Assembly (NCBI GenBank): GCA_964458015.1
Contig: CAYWGR010000010.1
Location: forward strand, 1 to 55,618
Length of the DNA: 55,618 bases
Source: CAYWGR01 sp964458015
GTDB taxonomy: Bacteria > Planctomycetota > Planctomycetia > Pirellulales > Thermoguttaceae
Direction: 5' to 3'
The notes under the pieces are model-generated. The model was not told where the DNA came from, did no database searches, and saw only the letters and a program-made list of their open reading frames with translations. Shown here piece by piece: positions 41,511 to 50,401 of the stretch (its first letter is position 1; the number at the start of each line of letters is the position of its first letter). The translations under genes were made by a program, and so were the position numbers.

Positions 41511-43139
41511 GTGCCGGATACTTTCGCCATGCCGCCGCTTCCGCCGAATCCCAAACCGCCTCCGATTCCCGCCCCGCCGGTGGGAAGCCCGCGGCGCATG
41601 CGCGAAGTACCGCAACCGCCGAAAATTGCTCCGCCGCCCTTGCAGGCAACGATCGAGGACGACGATTCCTGGGACGAGCCGCCGCGGTCTTGGCGGTCGA
41701 TGGATCACTGGCTCGATTCCGCGCCGTGGCTGGTCAGTTTCTTCGTGCATTTTATTGTGCTGTTCGCGATGGGGCTCATCACCTATACGGTTCAGCCGGG
41801 CCGCGTTGCACTGCACCTCGATGCCTCGATGACGGAAGAAGATTCCACCTCGCCCGAAATGCCGCGAGCTATCAAAGCAACCGAACCCGATCGGCGCGAA
41901 GGCATCTCCGCACTCGACCAAGGCACGGAGATGGTATCGATTGAAGGAGCCTTCGACGCGCCGCAGATCGCCGCTCCCGACGAAGAACCGTCGGTCGGAA
42001 ATATGCCCGCTCCAACGGTTTCCGGCAACACGGCGGGAACCAACGAAATCGCGCGCCCGACCGGCGGACCAACGGGCGGCGGTTTGGGAGGACGTGGCCG
42101 CGATGCGCGCCCCGGCTTGGCGCGCCGCGGAGGCGGCAGCGATGACAGCGAAGCCGCTGTCGAACGCGGACTGGTTTGGCTGGCCGCCCATCAAGGCGAA
42201 GACGGCGGTTGGTCGTTCGATCTGCACAAACCGCCCTGCAACGGTTTGTGTCGCAATTCAGGCAGCGAGTCGAGCACTACGGCGGCCACGGCCCTGGCCT
42301 TGTTGCCGTTTCTGGGCGCAGGCTACACCCACACCGAAGGCGAGCATCAAGAAGTCGTGAAACGCGGCCTCTACTATCTCGGCACGAGGGCCCGCGTCAC
42401 ATCGAACGGCGTCGATCTTCAGGAAGGCACGATGTACGGCCAAGCGCTGGCCACGATTGTGCTTTGCGAATCGTATTCCATGACGCATGATCCTGCTTTG
42501 AAAGACGTTGCCCAGCAGGCATTACAGTTTATTGTCTATGCTCAAAACACTTCCGACGGCGGATGGCGCTACACGCCCGGCGCACCGGGCGATATGACCG
42601 TCACCGGTTGGCAATTGATGGCCTTGAAAAGCGGCCAGATGGCGAAGCTGTTCGTGCCCTCGCCGACGATTGCGTTGGTCCGCAAGTTCCTCGACCGCGT
42701 GCAATTCGAAGGCGGCGCCCGTTATGGTTATCTCACGCCGACCATGCGGGCCAAAACCCACGAAGTGACGACGGCCGTCGGCTTGCTTTGCCGCATGTAT
42801 ACCGGCTGGCATCGCGACAACCCGGCGATGTATCAAGGCATCGCTTATCTGCACAAATGGGGACCGTCGAAAGACAATATGTACTTCAACTATTACGCCG
42901 CCCAAGTGTTGCACAATTGGGAAGGGCCGGAATGGAAAACCTGGAACATCCAGATGCGCGACTATCTGGTCGCCACGCAATCAAAGAGCAGTCACGAGGC
43001 GGGCAGTTGGTATTTCCCCGACCCTTACGGCGACAAGGCCGGCCGGCTCTACAATACCGCCCTCGCCATCTTGACGCTCGAAGTCTACTACCGCTATCTG
43101 CCGCTCTATCGCGACGAAGCAGTCAACGATGATTTCTGA
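41511..43139 (+). CDS. Membrane-anchored squalene-cyclase-like repeat protein (B)
   Basis: 542 aa from GTG 41511 (GAGGAG 12 bases upstream); ATG 41529 is the alternative but has no ribosome site. It has a Pro-rich start (PPLPPNPKPPPIPAPP), one membrane segment (WLVSFFVHFIVLFAMGLITY), an acidic linker with GGGLGGRGRDARPG, then the toroid repeats with the same turns as A (HQGEDGGWSFD; SDGGWRYTPGAPGD; GLLCRMYTGWHRDNPAMYQG). A reduced cysteine pair is kept (PPCNGLCRNSG). It is a tandem paralogue of A, diverged, so an old duplication. Probably binds or shapes a hydrophobic ligand or partner on the outer face; function unknown. Confidence 0.88.
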   Translation: MPDTFAMPPLPPNPKPPPIPAPPVGSPRRMREVPQPPKIAPPPLQATIEDDDSWDEPPRSWRSMDHWLDSAPWLVSFFVHFIVLFAMGLITYTVQPGRVALHLDASMTEEDSTSPEMPRAIKATEPDRREGISALDQGTEMVSIEGAFDAPQIAAPDEEPSVGNMPAPTVSGNTAGTNEIARPTGGPTGGGLGGRGRDARPGLARRGGGSDDSEAAVERGLVWLAAHQGEDGGWSFDLHKPPCNGLCRNSGSESSTTAATALALLPFLGAGYTHTEGEHQEVVKRGLYYLGTRARVTSNGVDLQEGTMYGQALATIVLCESYSMTHDPALKDVAQQALQFIVYAQNTSDGGWRYTPGAPGDMTVTGWQLMALKSGQMAKLFVPSPTIALVRKFLDRVQFEGGARYGYLTPTMRAKTHEVTTAVGLLCRMYTGWHRDNPAMYQGIAYLHKWGPSKDNMYFNYYAAQVLHNWEGPEWKTWNIQMRDYLVATQSKSSHEAGSWYFPDPYGDKAGRLYNTALAILTLEVYYRYLPLYRDEAVNDDF

Positions 43140-43203
43140 CAGGCAAAGCCCTGAGCCATCGGAACTGTAAAAAAACCGAGAAACCTAGGGGAAGAACGGC
43201 TAT

Positions 43204-43230
43204 ATTGTTTCCTTCAAAAACAATGTTTTC
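43204..43230 (+). terminator. Weak terminator-like stem after squalene-repeat gene B
   Basis: ATTGTTT / AAACAAT, 7-base AT stem, then GTTTTC. It would be weak. Confidence 0.35.
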
Positions 43231-43265
43231 TTCCCTTTTCTCTGAGAACCAAAACCGCAAAGATC

Positions 43266-43291
43266 GTCATCCTGAGCGTAGCGAAGGATCT
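43266..43291. repeat. Dispersed repeat copy (GTCATCCTGAGCG type)
   Basis: GTCATCCTGAGCGTAGCGAA and six more bases; a looser copy is at 38861-38886. A similar phrase occurs in many bacterial genomes (recalled, not checked). Confidence 0.6.
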
Positions 43292-43682
43292 CGATTTCCC
43301 CCAGGTTCTTAGCGTTCCACCGAATGACGTATGACGTTAAGAGATAGGCTCTTATCCCTTTGCAAAATCTCTTTGCAGCGGCCCTTTGACCATTCGATAA
43401 TTTGCGATGCTAGCACTGCAAGAATCACAAGGTCGCGATCTTGTCAAGATGAAAATTTTTAGAGTTCTCCGAAGTTTTTATTTTTTTAGAAAAGCGCCCT
43501 TTGCGCCGGTCGCCTGTCGCGCCTATAATTGAATCTATTGATGTTTGCTCGGAAAATGAACCGGCAACGCAAACGGTTGCTCTGCTGTCCGGCCTTCGGT
43601 TGGTTAGCTGCGGTTCATGGATCGTGTAAACGTCGAAACGAATGGAAACACAGTCCCGTCGCGATACCAAGGAGGCGTCGAC

Positions 43683-44222
43683 GTGCTCACCACCCGACCG
43701 AAAGTCGCAGAGCTGACCTTTCAGCTTTATGGGCGCCCGCTGCATCCCGAACTTTTCCAAGTTTACGAGTCGTGCACCATCGAGCGCGGGCCGTACACCG
43801 CGAAAATCGATATCACCAGCGCCGGACACATGGTCACTTGGCGCTATGCGGGGTTGACGTTGACCGAAGTGGCAACCTCTTCCCATCATCCTCTGCCGAA
43901 GATGCGGCGTTTGATCGCCTACAACATCAAAGGCCAGCGCACCGACCGCGTCGAATGCCGCGGCGGGGTCAGCTACCAGATGAGTTTCCAGCTCGAGCCA
44001 GCCGAGCCGGAAGTCTTTTGGACGTTCCAGCAGGAGCTAGCCCTGCAAGGCAAACGCCAAGGCATGTTGCATCGTTTCGATTCCAACGGCCGCATGGCCA
44101 CCGGCGCTCTCAGCTACATCAACCTCGAAGCCCGCAACCGCAGCCTGCTGATCCAAGCGTTCCACACCTTCCCCGAAGACTACGCCATCGTCAAAAGCCA
44201 GTCGCTGTTCCAGTTGCCGTAA
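43683..44222 (+). CDS. DUF2617 family protein
   Basis: 179 aa from GTG 43683, which has a full AAGGAGG (43669-43675) 7 bases before it. An ATG at 43617 would add 22 residues without family match and sits in worse ribosome context. Family DUF2617 is a small soluble domain of unknown function found in Planctomycetes; the recognisable stretches are TFQLYGRPLHPELFQV, the GHMVTWRYAGLTLTEV core and HTFPEDYAIVKSQSLFQ at the end. No catalytic residues are known. It is alone on this strand, with the convergent toxin gene 15 bases away. Reasonable confidence in family, none in function. Confidence 0.85.
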   Translation: MLTTRPKVAELTFQLYGRPLHPELFQVYESCTIERGPYTAKIDITSAGHMVTWRYAGLTLTEVATSSHHPLPKMRRLIAYNIKGQRTDRVECRGGVSYQMSFQLEPAEPEVFWTFQQELALQGKRQGMLHRFDSNGRMATGALSYINLEARNRSLLIQAFHTFPEDYAIVKSQSLFQLP

Positions 44223-44237
44223 GAATTGCGAACTTCT

Positions 44238-44540
44238 TTATGTTCGACCGCGCCAGTATCCGGGCCGACGACTGGTATGAGCAACGGCAACAACCATGAC
44301 TTTGTTGTCGTCTACGCGGCGGACAATGAGAACATAAGGGAAACGTGAGACTCGGATGTAATGGTACATCTTAGTCAGCAACGGCATTGATTCAGGGGCC
44401 ATCAAGATTCGCGTGGAGGCATTATCCACGGCTGTAACAAAACGCTGAGCAACCTCAACAGATCGCTCCCGATACCAATTTCTGGCAGAGCGGTATTCAT
44501 GGGCTGCCAACCGATGGAACACAAGATGAGTTGTCGGCAT
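44238..44540 (-). CDS. RelE/ParE-type toxin
   Basis: 100 aa from ATG 44540. RelE/ParE toxins are small basic beta-sheet proteins, either ribosome-dependent mRNA cutters or gyrase poisons. Visible features: FHRLAAHEYRSARNWYRERS helix pair, RFPYVLIVRRVDDNKVMVVA central strands and the basic HTSRRPGYWRGR end. It begins one base inside the stop of the antitoxin gene (TGATG), so the two are translated together. No phage or IS genes nearby. ParE versus RelE is not decided; the HxRRPGYW ending resembles ParE-like members. Confidence 0.88.
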   Translation of the reverse strand: MPTTHLVFHRLAAHEYRSARNWYRERSVEVAQRFVTAVDNASTRILMAPESMPLLTKMYHYIRVSRFPYVLIVRRVDDNKVMVVAVAHTSRRPGYWRGRT

Positions 44541-44749
44541 CAGTCTTCCGCCCGCAATTCCGTCCACGGTATGCTGCCGTCGTGCTCGGCAAAACGATGA
44601 TCTAACTCCTCAACCCAAGAGGCATCATCAAACGGCCGTGAAGCGTCATCTGCCGGCATCGTTTCCAAAAGCCGGGATACAATAGTTAGCCGCTCACTTT
44701 CCGGCAGCTTTAATGCAGCCTCGACAATCAATTCAGAAGTCGGTTGCAT
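44540..44749 (-). CDS. Antitoxin, addiction-module component
   Basis: 69 aa, acidic (RLLETMPADDASRPFDDASW). It has the short helical form of RelB-like or TIGR02574-type antitoxins: LIVEAALKLPESERLTIVSR at the front, then a disordered DD/E-rich tail that would wrap the toxin. It overlaps the toxin start by one base. The promoter, probably autoregulated by the complex, should lie in the 232 bases to the next divergent gene. Confidence 0.88.
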   Translation of the reverse strand: MQPTSELIVEAALKLPESERLTIVSRLLETMPADDASRPFDDASWVEELDHRFAEHDGSIPWTELRAED

Positions 44750-44981
44750 GGCATCATCTCCGCTTAGCCAACGATGCTGGAATAATTACCCCCCCTCTAC
44801 AATCCATATTATGACGTTTATCATCTTCAACGTCTACCCACCAGAATACCCCTCTATTTTGGATCATCCTTAGCAAGAATCTTGATACGCCACAAGAGGC
44901 ATGATAAACTGGGGAGGCATTGTCAGTTTCTGTCATCACCAGCGATTTTCTTATTCGCCATTTCCGAAAGGACCGCTTCTC

Positions 44982-46703
44982 ATGGCGCGCACTGTTTTCT
45001 TGCTCGTTGGGATCTTGCTGGCTATTACCGCATGGTCCGTCGCCGTTTGCGATCAAGGCAACAGCAGCAAACCGGCAACGCCTCCCATTCAAGAATCAAC
45101 GGCAAATGATCTCTCTGCAAAACCGGTGGAAAATCAAAAACAAGAACCAACTTCTTCACAAAACACGAATTCAGAAAAACCTATCGACCCAAGAATTCAC
45201 GTTGAGTCAATGCCACCCAAGGCAGTCACAACCCAGGAAATGCCGCAGCCGCTGTTTGAACGTTCCAAGTCCATCCCGCTCAGCACAAGGCCGCTCACCA
45301 CAGGCGAACAAGCAATTCTTAAAAAACTGGAAGAACCAACGTCATACGAGTGTACAGAAAAACCGCTCTCCACTTTTGTCGATCACATCAGGCAAAAGCA
45401 CCGAATTTCCGTAATGATCGATAGTGGGACAATAAAAGATGCCGGCATCGATTCCAACATGCCAATATCCGTGTGCATTCCGAATATTCCATTGCAAGAT
45501 GCACTTGATCTTATTTTAAACAACTTGAAACTAACATGGACAATCCGTTCGAGCACATTGCTCATCACAACTCAGGAAACAGAAGAGTCGCACTTATTCA
45601 CAAAATGCTACGATGTAGCCGATCTCCGGGTAGAGGCTCCTAATCGCCCTTACAATACAGCAAATCTGCCTGCTAGCTTCGCTTCGCAGGCAACGGAATC
45701 CGATGCGTATGCTCGTGTCCTCGACTCTTTCGGTGCAGTAGCAATACAATCGGGCTTAAAATTGCCACAGGATGGGTCAAATGCAGATTTCGATTCATTC
45801 ATAGATATGATTACATCAACAATTAGACCAACAACGTGGGATGCCGTAGGAGGTCAAGGCTGCATCGCCCCTTTTGGTCACTTCCTAGTCATCTCACAAA
45901 CGTTGCGAATCCATCGTGAAATCGAATCGTTGTTCACTGAAATCCGTGCAAAAAGAAAAATTGCAAGCACCGTGCTTGTTGAACTCCATTGGCTGTGGCT
46001 CGATGCCGAACAGCACAAACGACTCATTGGCAACCCCAAATCTTTCATTGTTGGGCAAACCTCCTTGACCATCAATGAAAAGGTACTGGCAGAGCTTGTC
46101 AATATAGTTCCCGGTTTCCATGGACAAATTGCTTGCAGCAACGGCCAAGTAGTTCACTTAGCCTCGGGCGATCGTAGATCGATCATCACGAGTGTAGTTC
46201 CCATTATTGACGCCCTACCCCAGCCAGTGATTGAGAGGCCCAATGCAGGCATAGTCCTCAATCTTTGCCCCAGCATCGTTCCCGGTGAGAACGTCGCTAT
46301 CCTAGACGTGCAGAGCACTGTCGCTCGTTGGGGCAAGCAGCCGTCCTCCGTCACGATCGGGGCATACTGGCCGCCATCTCAGACGACTAACAGGCCTACT
46401 GTCGAAACCGAAAATAACTTAACACCCTCTCTACCTTCAGGCACAACTATCATATCTCCGGAGAAAGCAGTCCTTCAATCGGCAGGCTCAGCTTCCTGCC
46501 CCGTGGATCGCCCGGTTATGCCTGCCCAACAATTTGCTACAACAGTTCGCGTGCCGTTGGGCAAGCCAGTCGTCCTAGGTTCGATGACCTTCGCGCCATC
46601 GGGAGATGCTGGACTTGCGGAAGCTACCGAAGATACAACGCAGTTGGTTCTGATTGCCACAACCAGTATTGCAGCATCCGAAACGGAATCGAAGAAACCC
46701 TAA
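44982..46703 (+). CDS. Secretin-like exported protein, AT-rich
   Basis: 573 aa from ATG 44982 (GAAAGGA 9 bases upstream). A signal peptide (TVFLLVGILLAITAWSVAVC), then a Gln/Ser/Thr-rich linker. Residues ~140-210 form an STN/secretin N0-like domain (LSTFVDHIRQKHRISVMIDS, then VCIPNIPLQDALDLILNNLK). A later block resembles secretin core strands (GIVLNLCPSIVPGENVAILD), but the full C-terminal beta-barrel is not evident. It may be a periplasmic or outer-membrane adapter of a secretion or transport machine. Codon use is AT-richer than all nearby genes, hinting at transfer. It lies next to the toxin-antitoxin pair, divergent from it. Confidence 0.75.
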   Translation: MARTVFLLVGILLAITAWSVAVCDQGNSSKPATPPIQESTANDLSAKPVENQKQEPTSSQNTNSEKPIDPRIHVESMPPKAVTTQEMPQPLFERSKSIPLSTRPLTTGEQAILKKLEEPTSYECTEKPLSTFVDHIRQKHRISVMIDSGTIKDAGIDSNMPISVCIPNIPLQDALDLILNNLKLTWTIRSSTLLITTQETEESHLFTKCYDVADLRVEAPNRPYNTANLPASFASQATESDAYARVLDSFGAVAIQSGLKLPQDGSNADFDSFIDMITSTIRPTTWDAVGGQGCIAPFGHFLVISQTLRIHREIESLFTEIRAKRKIASTVLVELHWLWLDAEQHKRLIGNPKSFIVGQTSLTINEKVLAELVNIVPGFHGQIACSNGQVVHLASGDRRSIITSVVPIIDALPQPVIERPNAGIVLNLCPSIVPGENVAILDVQSTVARWGKQPSSVTIGAYWPPSQTTNRPTVETENNLTPSLPSGTTIISPEKAVLQSAGSASCPVDRPVMPAQQFATTVRVPLGKPVVLGSMTFAPSGDAGLAEATEDTTQLVLIATTSIAASETESKKP

Positions 46704-46763
46704 CCGTGTGGTACAGGCGTCCCGCCTACATTTTAGAAGGTGCAAGTTCTCCGCACCACGGAA

Positions 46764-47558
46764 CTACACCGTTTGCATAAACCCGCAAATCGCCGCGTTC
46801 GCCTCGGCCGGGTTTTCCAACGGGGCCATGTGGCCGGCGTTCGCAATTTCAACAAATTCCGCGTGAGGAATCGCCTCGCTCATCGTTCGCATCATCGCAG
46901 GCGGTGAAAGCGGATCGTTTTGGCCGACCAGGACCAACGTCGGGCATTGAATCCGTCCTAGTGAACCGGTCATGTCGGGCCGCTCGGCCATGCCACGTGC
47001 CGCGGCCGCGATGCCGCGCGGATCGGCGGCCAAAATCGAACGCCGCACACGTTCGATCACTTCCGGATGCCGCTGCCGCGTCATTTCCGAAAAAAGTTTC
47101 GGCAGCATTGTGTCGGCAATCGGTGCAAGTCCTTCGCTAATGATTCGTTCGGCGGTCGCCCGACGATTCACAGCCATCTCAGGCGTATCCGCCTCGGCCT
47201 TCGTGTCGCATAGGATCAGCCCGCGCAATCGGGCAGCATACTTCCGCCAAAACTGAAAGGCCACATAACCGCCCATCGACAGACCGCCCAGCACCACGGG
47301 CTCTTGAATGCCCAGGGCATCCAGAAGCCCAGCGAGATCGACGGCCATTTGCTCCATCGTGGTGATGTCGCCCTTGGCCGGGCTTTGCCCAAAGCCACGC
47401 ATGTCGGGCGTAATCACCCGGCAACAGCCCGACAACTGGTCGAGTTGTTCCGACCACATCGTGCGATCCAGCGGAAAACCATGCACCAAGAGAAGCGGCG
47501 TGCCGGTTCCGCAATCGTCGCAATAGATTTCCGTTCCGTTGACAGCGAGCGATTTCAC
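46764..47558 (-). CDS. Alpha/beta hydrolase (enol-lactonase/carboxylesterase type)
   Basis: 264 aa from GTG 47558. It has the standard motifs: LLVHGFPLDRTMWSEQLDQL (oxyanion), the nucleophile elbow GGLSMGGYVAFQF with Ser, acid in VLVGQNDPLSP, and His in NAGHMAPLENP. The form is that of PcaD/RutD-like hydrolases; substrate not readable. Its start overlaps the stop of the TPR gene by four bases (GTGA), so the two are translated together. In contrast to the 10843 hydrolase, the catalytic triad is complete. The start is GTG, with no ATG in the first part. Confidence 0.92.
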   Translation of the reverse strand: MKSLAVNGTEIYCDDCGTGTPLLLVHGFPLDRTMWSEQLDQLSGCCRVITPDMRGFGQSPAKGDITTMEQMAVDLAGLLDALGIQEPVVLGGLSMGGYVAFQFWRKYAARLRGLILCDTKAEADTPEMAVNRRATAERIISEGLAPIADTMLPKLFSEMTRQRHPEVIERVRRSILAADPRGIAAAARGMAERPDMTGSLGRIQCPTLVLVGQNDPLSPPAMMRTMSEAIPHAEFVEIANAGHMAPLENPAEANAAICGFMQTV

Positions 47559-49435
47559 GTTTTTTTCTTTTCCTCAAGCTTTTTGCGGAAGAATTCCAGT
47601 TGACGCTTGATCAAGCCCGAGTGCGGCTCGAATTCGGCAGCCTTGGTCTGCTGTTTCACGGCGTTTTCCAGATCACCCTTGGCAAAATACACCCGGGCCA
47701 TCGTGTCGAAGAACCCGCCTTCGTCGGGCTTGAGTTCCAACGATTTTTGCGAGAATCGCAAGGCCTCGTCGAAGTCGCCTTCCGTGTTGCCGATCAACCA
47801 GGCGAATTGATTGTAAGGCGAAGGGTTGTCCGGATCCTCGGCAATCTCCTGGCGCGTGGCATCGGCCGCTTTTTTGACCAATTCCAGCATCTTGGCATGA
47901 TGGCCTGGCGGCTGGTCGGGCAGCCGATAGCAGGCGATCAGCACGTCCACGTCATTGGGCTCCGCCTTCACTGCTTTATCAAGCTCTTCGCGTTGTTTGG
48001 CCAAATCGCCCTTGGCTTCCCAATGGCACGCGAAGAAATAATGCATCCGCGATTTAATTTCACTAGGTCTACGATCGCCAAGCTCGGCCGTGGTGATGCG
48101 TTTGGAGTCGATGTCGGCGATAATCTTTTTCAACGCCTCGGCGGCGTCGAGATCTTGCGATTGATCGTGTAGCATCTCGGCAAACACCGCGCTGGTCATC
48201 ACCCGAAGCTCGTCGTTCTCGGGATCGCCGCTCTGGGTAATGACATGCTCGAACTCGCGCCGTGCCCAGGGGAAAAGCCCCTGCTGGCGAAGCTGCTGGG
48301 CCGCCATCAGGTGATACATCAACTGTTTCTGTTCCTTGCCGGGATTCAAAGCCAGGGCACGGGCGGCCGCCTGTTCCGAGGCCTCCTTGCGCCCTTGGTC
48401 GGCGTAGGCCTTGGCTAGCATGTACAACAGGCCCGGCTCGATCCCGAACTGCGGCGCAAACCGCGCGGCCAAATCATCGACCGCCTTCCACGCCTTTTGC
48501 TCGCACAACCATTCGAGCAATTCCGCCAAGCTTTCGGGATTGCCCGGCTCGATTTCCACCAGGCGTCGGATGGCCTTCATGGCATCGTCGATCTTTCCAA
48601 GTTTTTTGAAACGCGACACCTGAAAGCGCGTTAGGCCGGCGATAATTTCCGGCGACGTTTCCGCCATAACTTGCGAACGAATCAAGCCCGAAACATTGGT
48701 TCTCATACGCACGACATTGGGATTCAGACGAAGCTGTTTCTGCTCGGCGTCGATCAGCGTGGTCCATTCGGTGGTAAGCAGTTCGGGTTCGGCCCCCAGC
48801 CGCGTCCACGTCAAGAGCCAAAGGGCGCCGGGACGAGTGCAGCCGGCCAATGCCTTGCGCACCGTTTCGATCGTGGCCGCATTGGGCGGGTCGGCCGCTA
48901 CTTGACCGCCCAACAGTGCGACGGCCGCCATTTTCGATAGATACAACGACTTCTCGAACCGCACCAGTCGGCACAATGCCGGAATGCCTTGGCCGTTGGG
49001 CAAACCCGCCAGGGCGTGCATCCTCGCTTCACGCGAACGCTGCTCCTCCAACTCGTAGTCGCGCAGATATTTTTTTACTTCCGGAGGATCGTTTTCGGCA
49101 GTCCATTCCACGCGCATGAGCCGAAGCAAATACTTCGCGCGCGAAGCAATCTCCAGATCATCGCTCGTCGTCGCGGCATTCAAGGCATCGAACGCCTCGA
49201 AACCCAGCTTGGCAAGTTCTTCCTGAGCTTTCTGGCGGGCGTAATAATCCTTATCGCCAAGTTGCTTGATCAGCACGGCAATGCGATCGGCAGCGGCCGG
49301 CTCCTTGGCGGCCGACGACGCAGCCGCGCTATTCTCGGGCTTCGGCGGATCGGCGGCAGTAGCAACCGACACAAAACCACATGCCGCCGCTATAAGGATC
49401 AAGAAGCGAAAACCGGCAACCGTGTGACGTGCCAT
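47555..49435 (-). CDS. Exported HEAT/TPR-repeat protein
   Basis: 626 aa from ATG 49435; the frame continues 32 codons upstream but MARHTVAGFRFLILIAAACG is a proper signal. After a short Ala/Ser linker there is a HEAT-like N-terminal part (KDYYARQKAQEELAKLGFEA) and then many tetratricopeptide helices, the clearest being FDEALRFSQKSLELKPDEGG and GDLENAVKQQTKAAEFEPHS near the end. Such repeats bind partner proteins; here in the periplasm. It is co-transcribed with the alpha/beta hydrolase, whose start overlaps its stop. Likely a scaffold or sensor; no enzymatic residues. Confidence 0.88.
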   Translation of the reverse strand: MARHTVAGFRFLILIAAACGFVSVATAADPPKPENSAAASSAAKEPAAADRIAVLIKQLGDKDYYARQKAQEELAKLGFEAFDALNAATTSDDLEIASRAKYLLRLMRVEWTAENDPPEVKKYLRDYELEEQRSREARMHALAGLPNGQGIPALCRLVRFEKSLYLSKMAAVALLGGQVAADPPNAATIETVRKALAGCTRPGALWLLTWTRLGAEPELLTTEWTTLIDAEQKQLRLNPNVVRMRTNVSGLIRSQVMAETSPEIIAGLTRFQVSRFKKLGKIDDAMKAIRRLVEIEPGNPESLAELLEWLCEQKAWKAVDDLAARFAPQFGIEPGLLYMLAKAYADQGRKEASEQAAARALALNPGKEQKQLMYHLMAAQQLRQQGLFPWARREFEHVITQSGDPENDELRVMTSAVFAEMLHDQSQDLDAAEALKKIIADIDSKRITTAELGDRRPSEIKSRMHYFFACHWEAKGDLAKQREELDKAVKAEPNDVDVLIACYRLPDQPPGHHAKMLELVKKAADATRQEIAEDPDNPSPYNQFAWLIGNTEGDFDEALRFSQKSLELKPDEGGFFDTMARVYFAKGDLENAVKQQTKAAEFEPHSGLIKRQLEFFRKKLEEKKKT

Positions 49436-49682
49436 AGTTTCATGCACCTGTGGCTTTATGGATACCGACATTACCAATGTTCCTGCTTCAATCGCAAGGC
49501 AGGCTGTTTCAGCCGAGTTTGCCGGCCTCATTGGCCGCGGAACGGTTCATTAGCAATGTAGGACGCAATTGGGAGCGTGCCGCGGGTTTGCCGCCGATGG
49601 TTGACGCACAAATAATGCCTCCGGCACGACGCCTTACATTATACGCTATATCATCCGCAGAAAAAGCACAGGTGGCGTAATC

Positions 49683-49733
49683 GAGAACGCTATGCCCACG
49701 ATGTTTGTCGTGGGCATAGCATCCCATGTTCTC
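49683..49733 (-). terminator. Long two-tier hairpin after the small secreted gene
   Basis: GCTATGCCCACGA (49689-49701) pairs perfectly with TCGTGGGCATAGC (49708-49720), with an outer GAGAAC / GTTCTC pair. It lies next to the stop of the small secreted gene. There is no T run, so a REP-like or mRNA-end stem is also possible. The rest of the 303 bases between genes (49436-49738) holds no gene that I can support. Confidence 0.65.
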
Positions 49734-49738
49734 TTTGA

Positions 49739-50020
49739 TTAAAAGACGGCTCGCAGCGCGTTTCGCACGGGGCGGCCGGGAACATAAACCTTGCCGCTGG
49801 GTCCGACGACCACTGGTCGCGGAACCAAAACCGGCGCCGGAACCATTACCGGCGAATAAACTACTCGTGGACCGGCCACGACAACCGGCGCCGGATAGGC
49901 GTAAACCGGTGTTCCGGGATAGTATGCATAACCGACCGACGGGCCGACATACCAACCGCCGCCGTAAGCCGTCGAACCAAGGGCCAACAAAACCGCAACC
50001 ACCATCAAAAGATTCTTCAT
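49739..50020 (-). CDS. Small secreted Pro/Val/Tyr-rich protein
   Basis: 93 aa from ATG 50020 (AGGA 8 bases upstream; an ATG three codons earlier is less well placed). A signal peptide (MKNLLMVVAVLLALGSTAYG) is followed by a short Tyr/Gly part (GWYVGPSVGYAYYPGTPVYA) and Pro-Val runs (VVYSPVMVPAPVLVPRPVVV), ending in a basic segment. Similar repetitive secreted peptides are frequent in Planctomycetes; the role may be structural, in the wall or extracellular matrix. It is alone, ended by the hairpin at 49683-49733. No family name is claimed. Confidence 0.75.
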   Translation of the reverse strand: MKNLLMVVAVLLALGSTAYGGGWYVGPSVGYAYYPGTPVYAYPAPVVVAGPRVVYSPVMVPAPVLVPRPVVVGPSGKVYVPGRPVRNALRAVF

Positions 50021-50401
50021 GCTGCACATCCTTTCATAATGTAAACTTACGATGCAATCGTCATAGATTGCCTCGTCCTACAAATCCGTCATTTTCAATT
50101 ATAGGTCACCCTTCTTTTTGGGGCAACCTGCAAGCAGAAACCTGCCGTTTTTCGCAACTATTGACATGATCTATCAGATTGGTATAAATAGGCGAGCAGG
50201 GAGAGTTTTTCAGCGAGATATTCACCCTCGTTCCCGCCATAGTTTGATCTGCTTCCGCCACAAACATTCAGGCATCCCACCTCCAACAAACCACAATGAG
50301 TAACCTGTGGCAATTGTGCGAGATTACTGCGAGAGCTTCGCAGTTTTTTGTTCACGCTAAGTTTCTTCTTATTGTACGTATCTAACACGAAAGATGTTGC
50401 A
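50021..50401. other. Intergenic region between divergent genes
   Basis: 381 bases. It holds the promoter at 50161 listed separately; no other gene, RNA or repeat was seen. The small open frames here look random. Confidence 0.55.
50161..50188 (+). promoter_or_regulatory. Strong sigma70-type promoter
   Basis: TTGACA (50161-50166), 16-base spacer, TATAAA (50183-50188); six and five of six consensus bases. It reads toward the oxidoreductase gene at 50402, leaving a leader of about 200 bases. Confidence 0.7.

Larger units (their letters stand above)
43140..43682. other. Gene-poor stretch before the DUF2617 gene
   Basis: 543 bases. It holds an AT stem with T-rich tail (43204-43228), a dispersed repeat, and an AT-rich segment around 43420-43500. 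The open frame from 43617 continues upstream of the chosen DUF2617 start. Confidence 0.5.
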
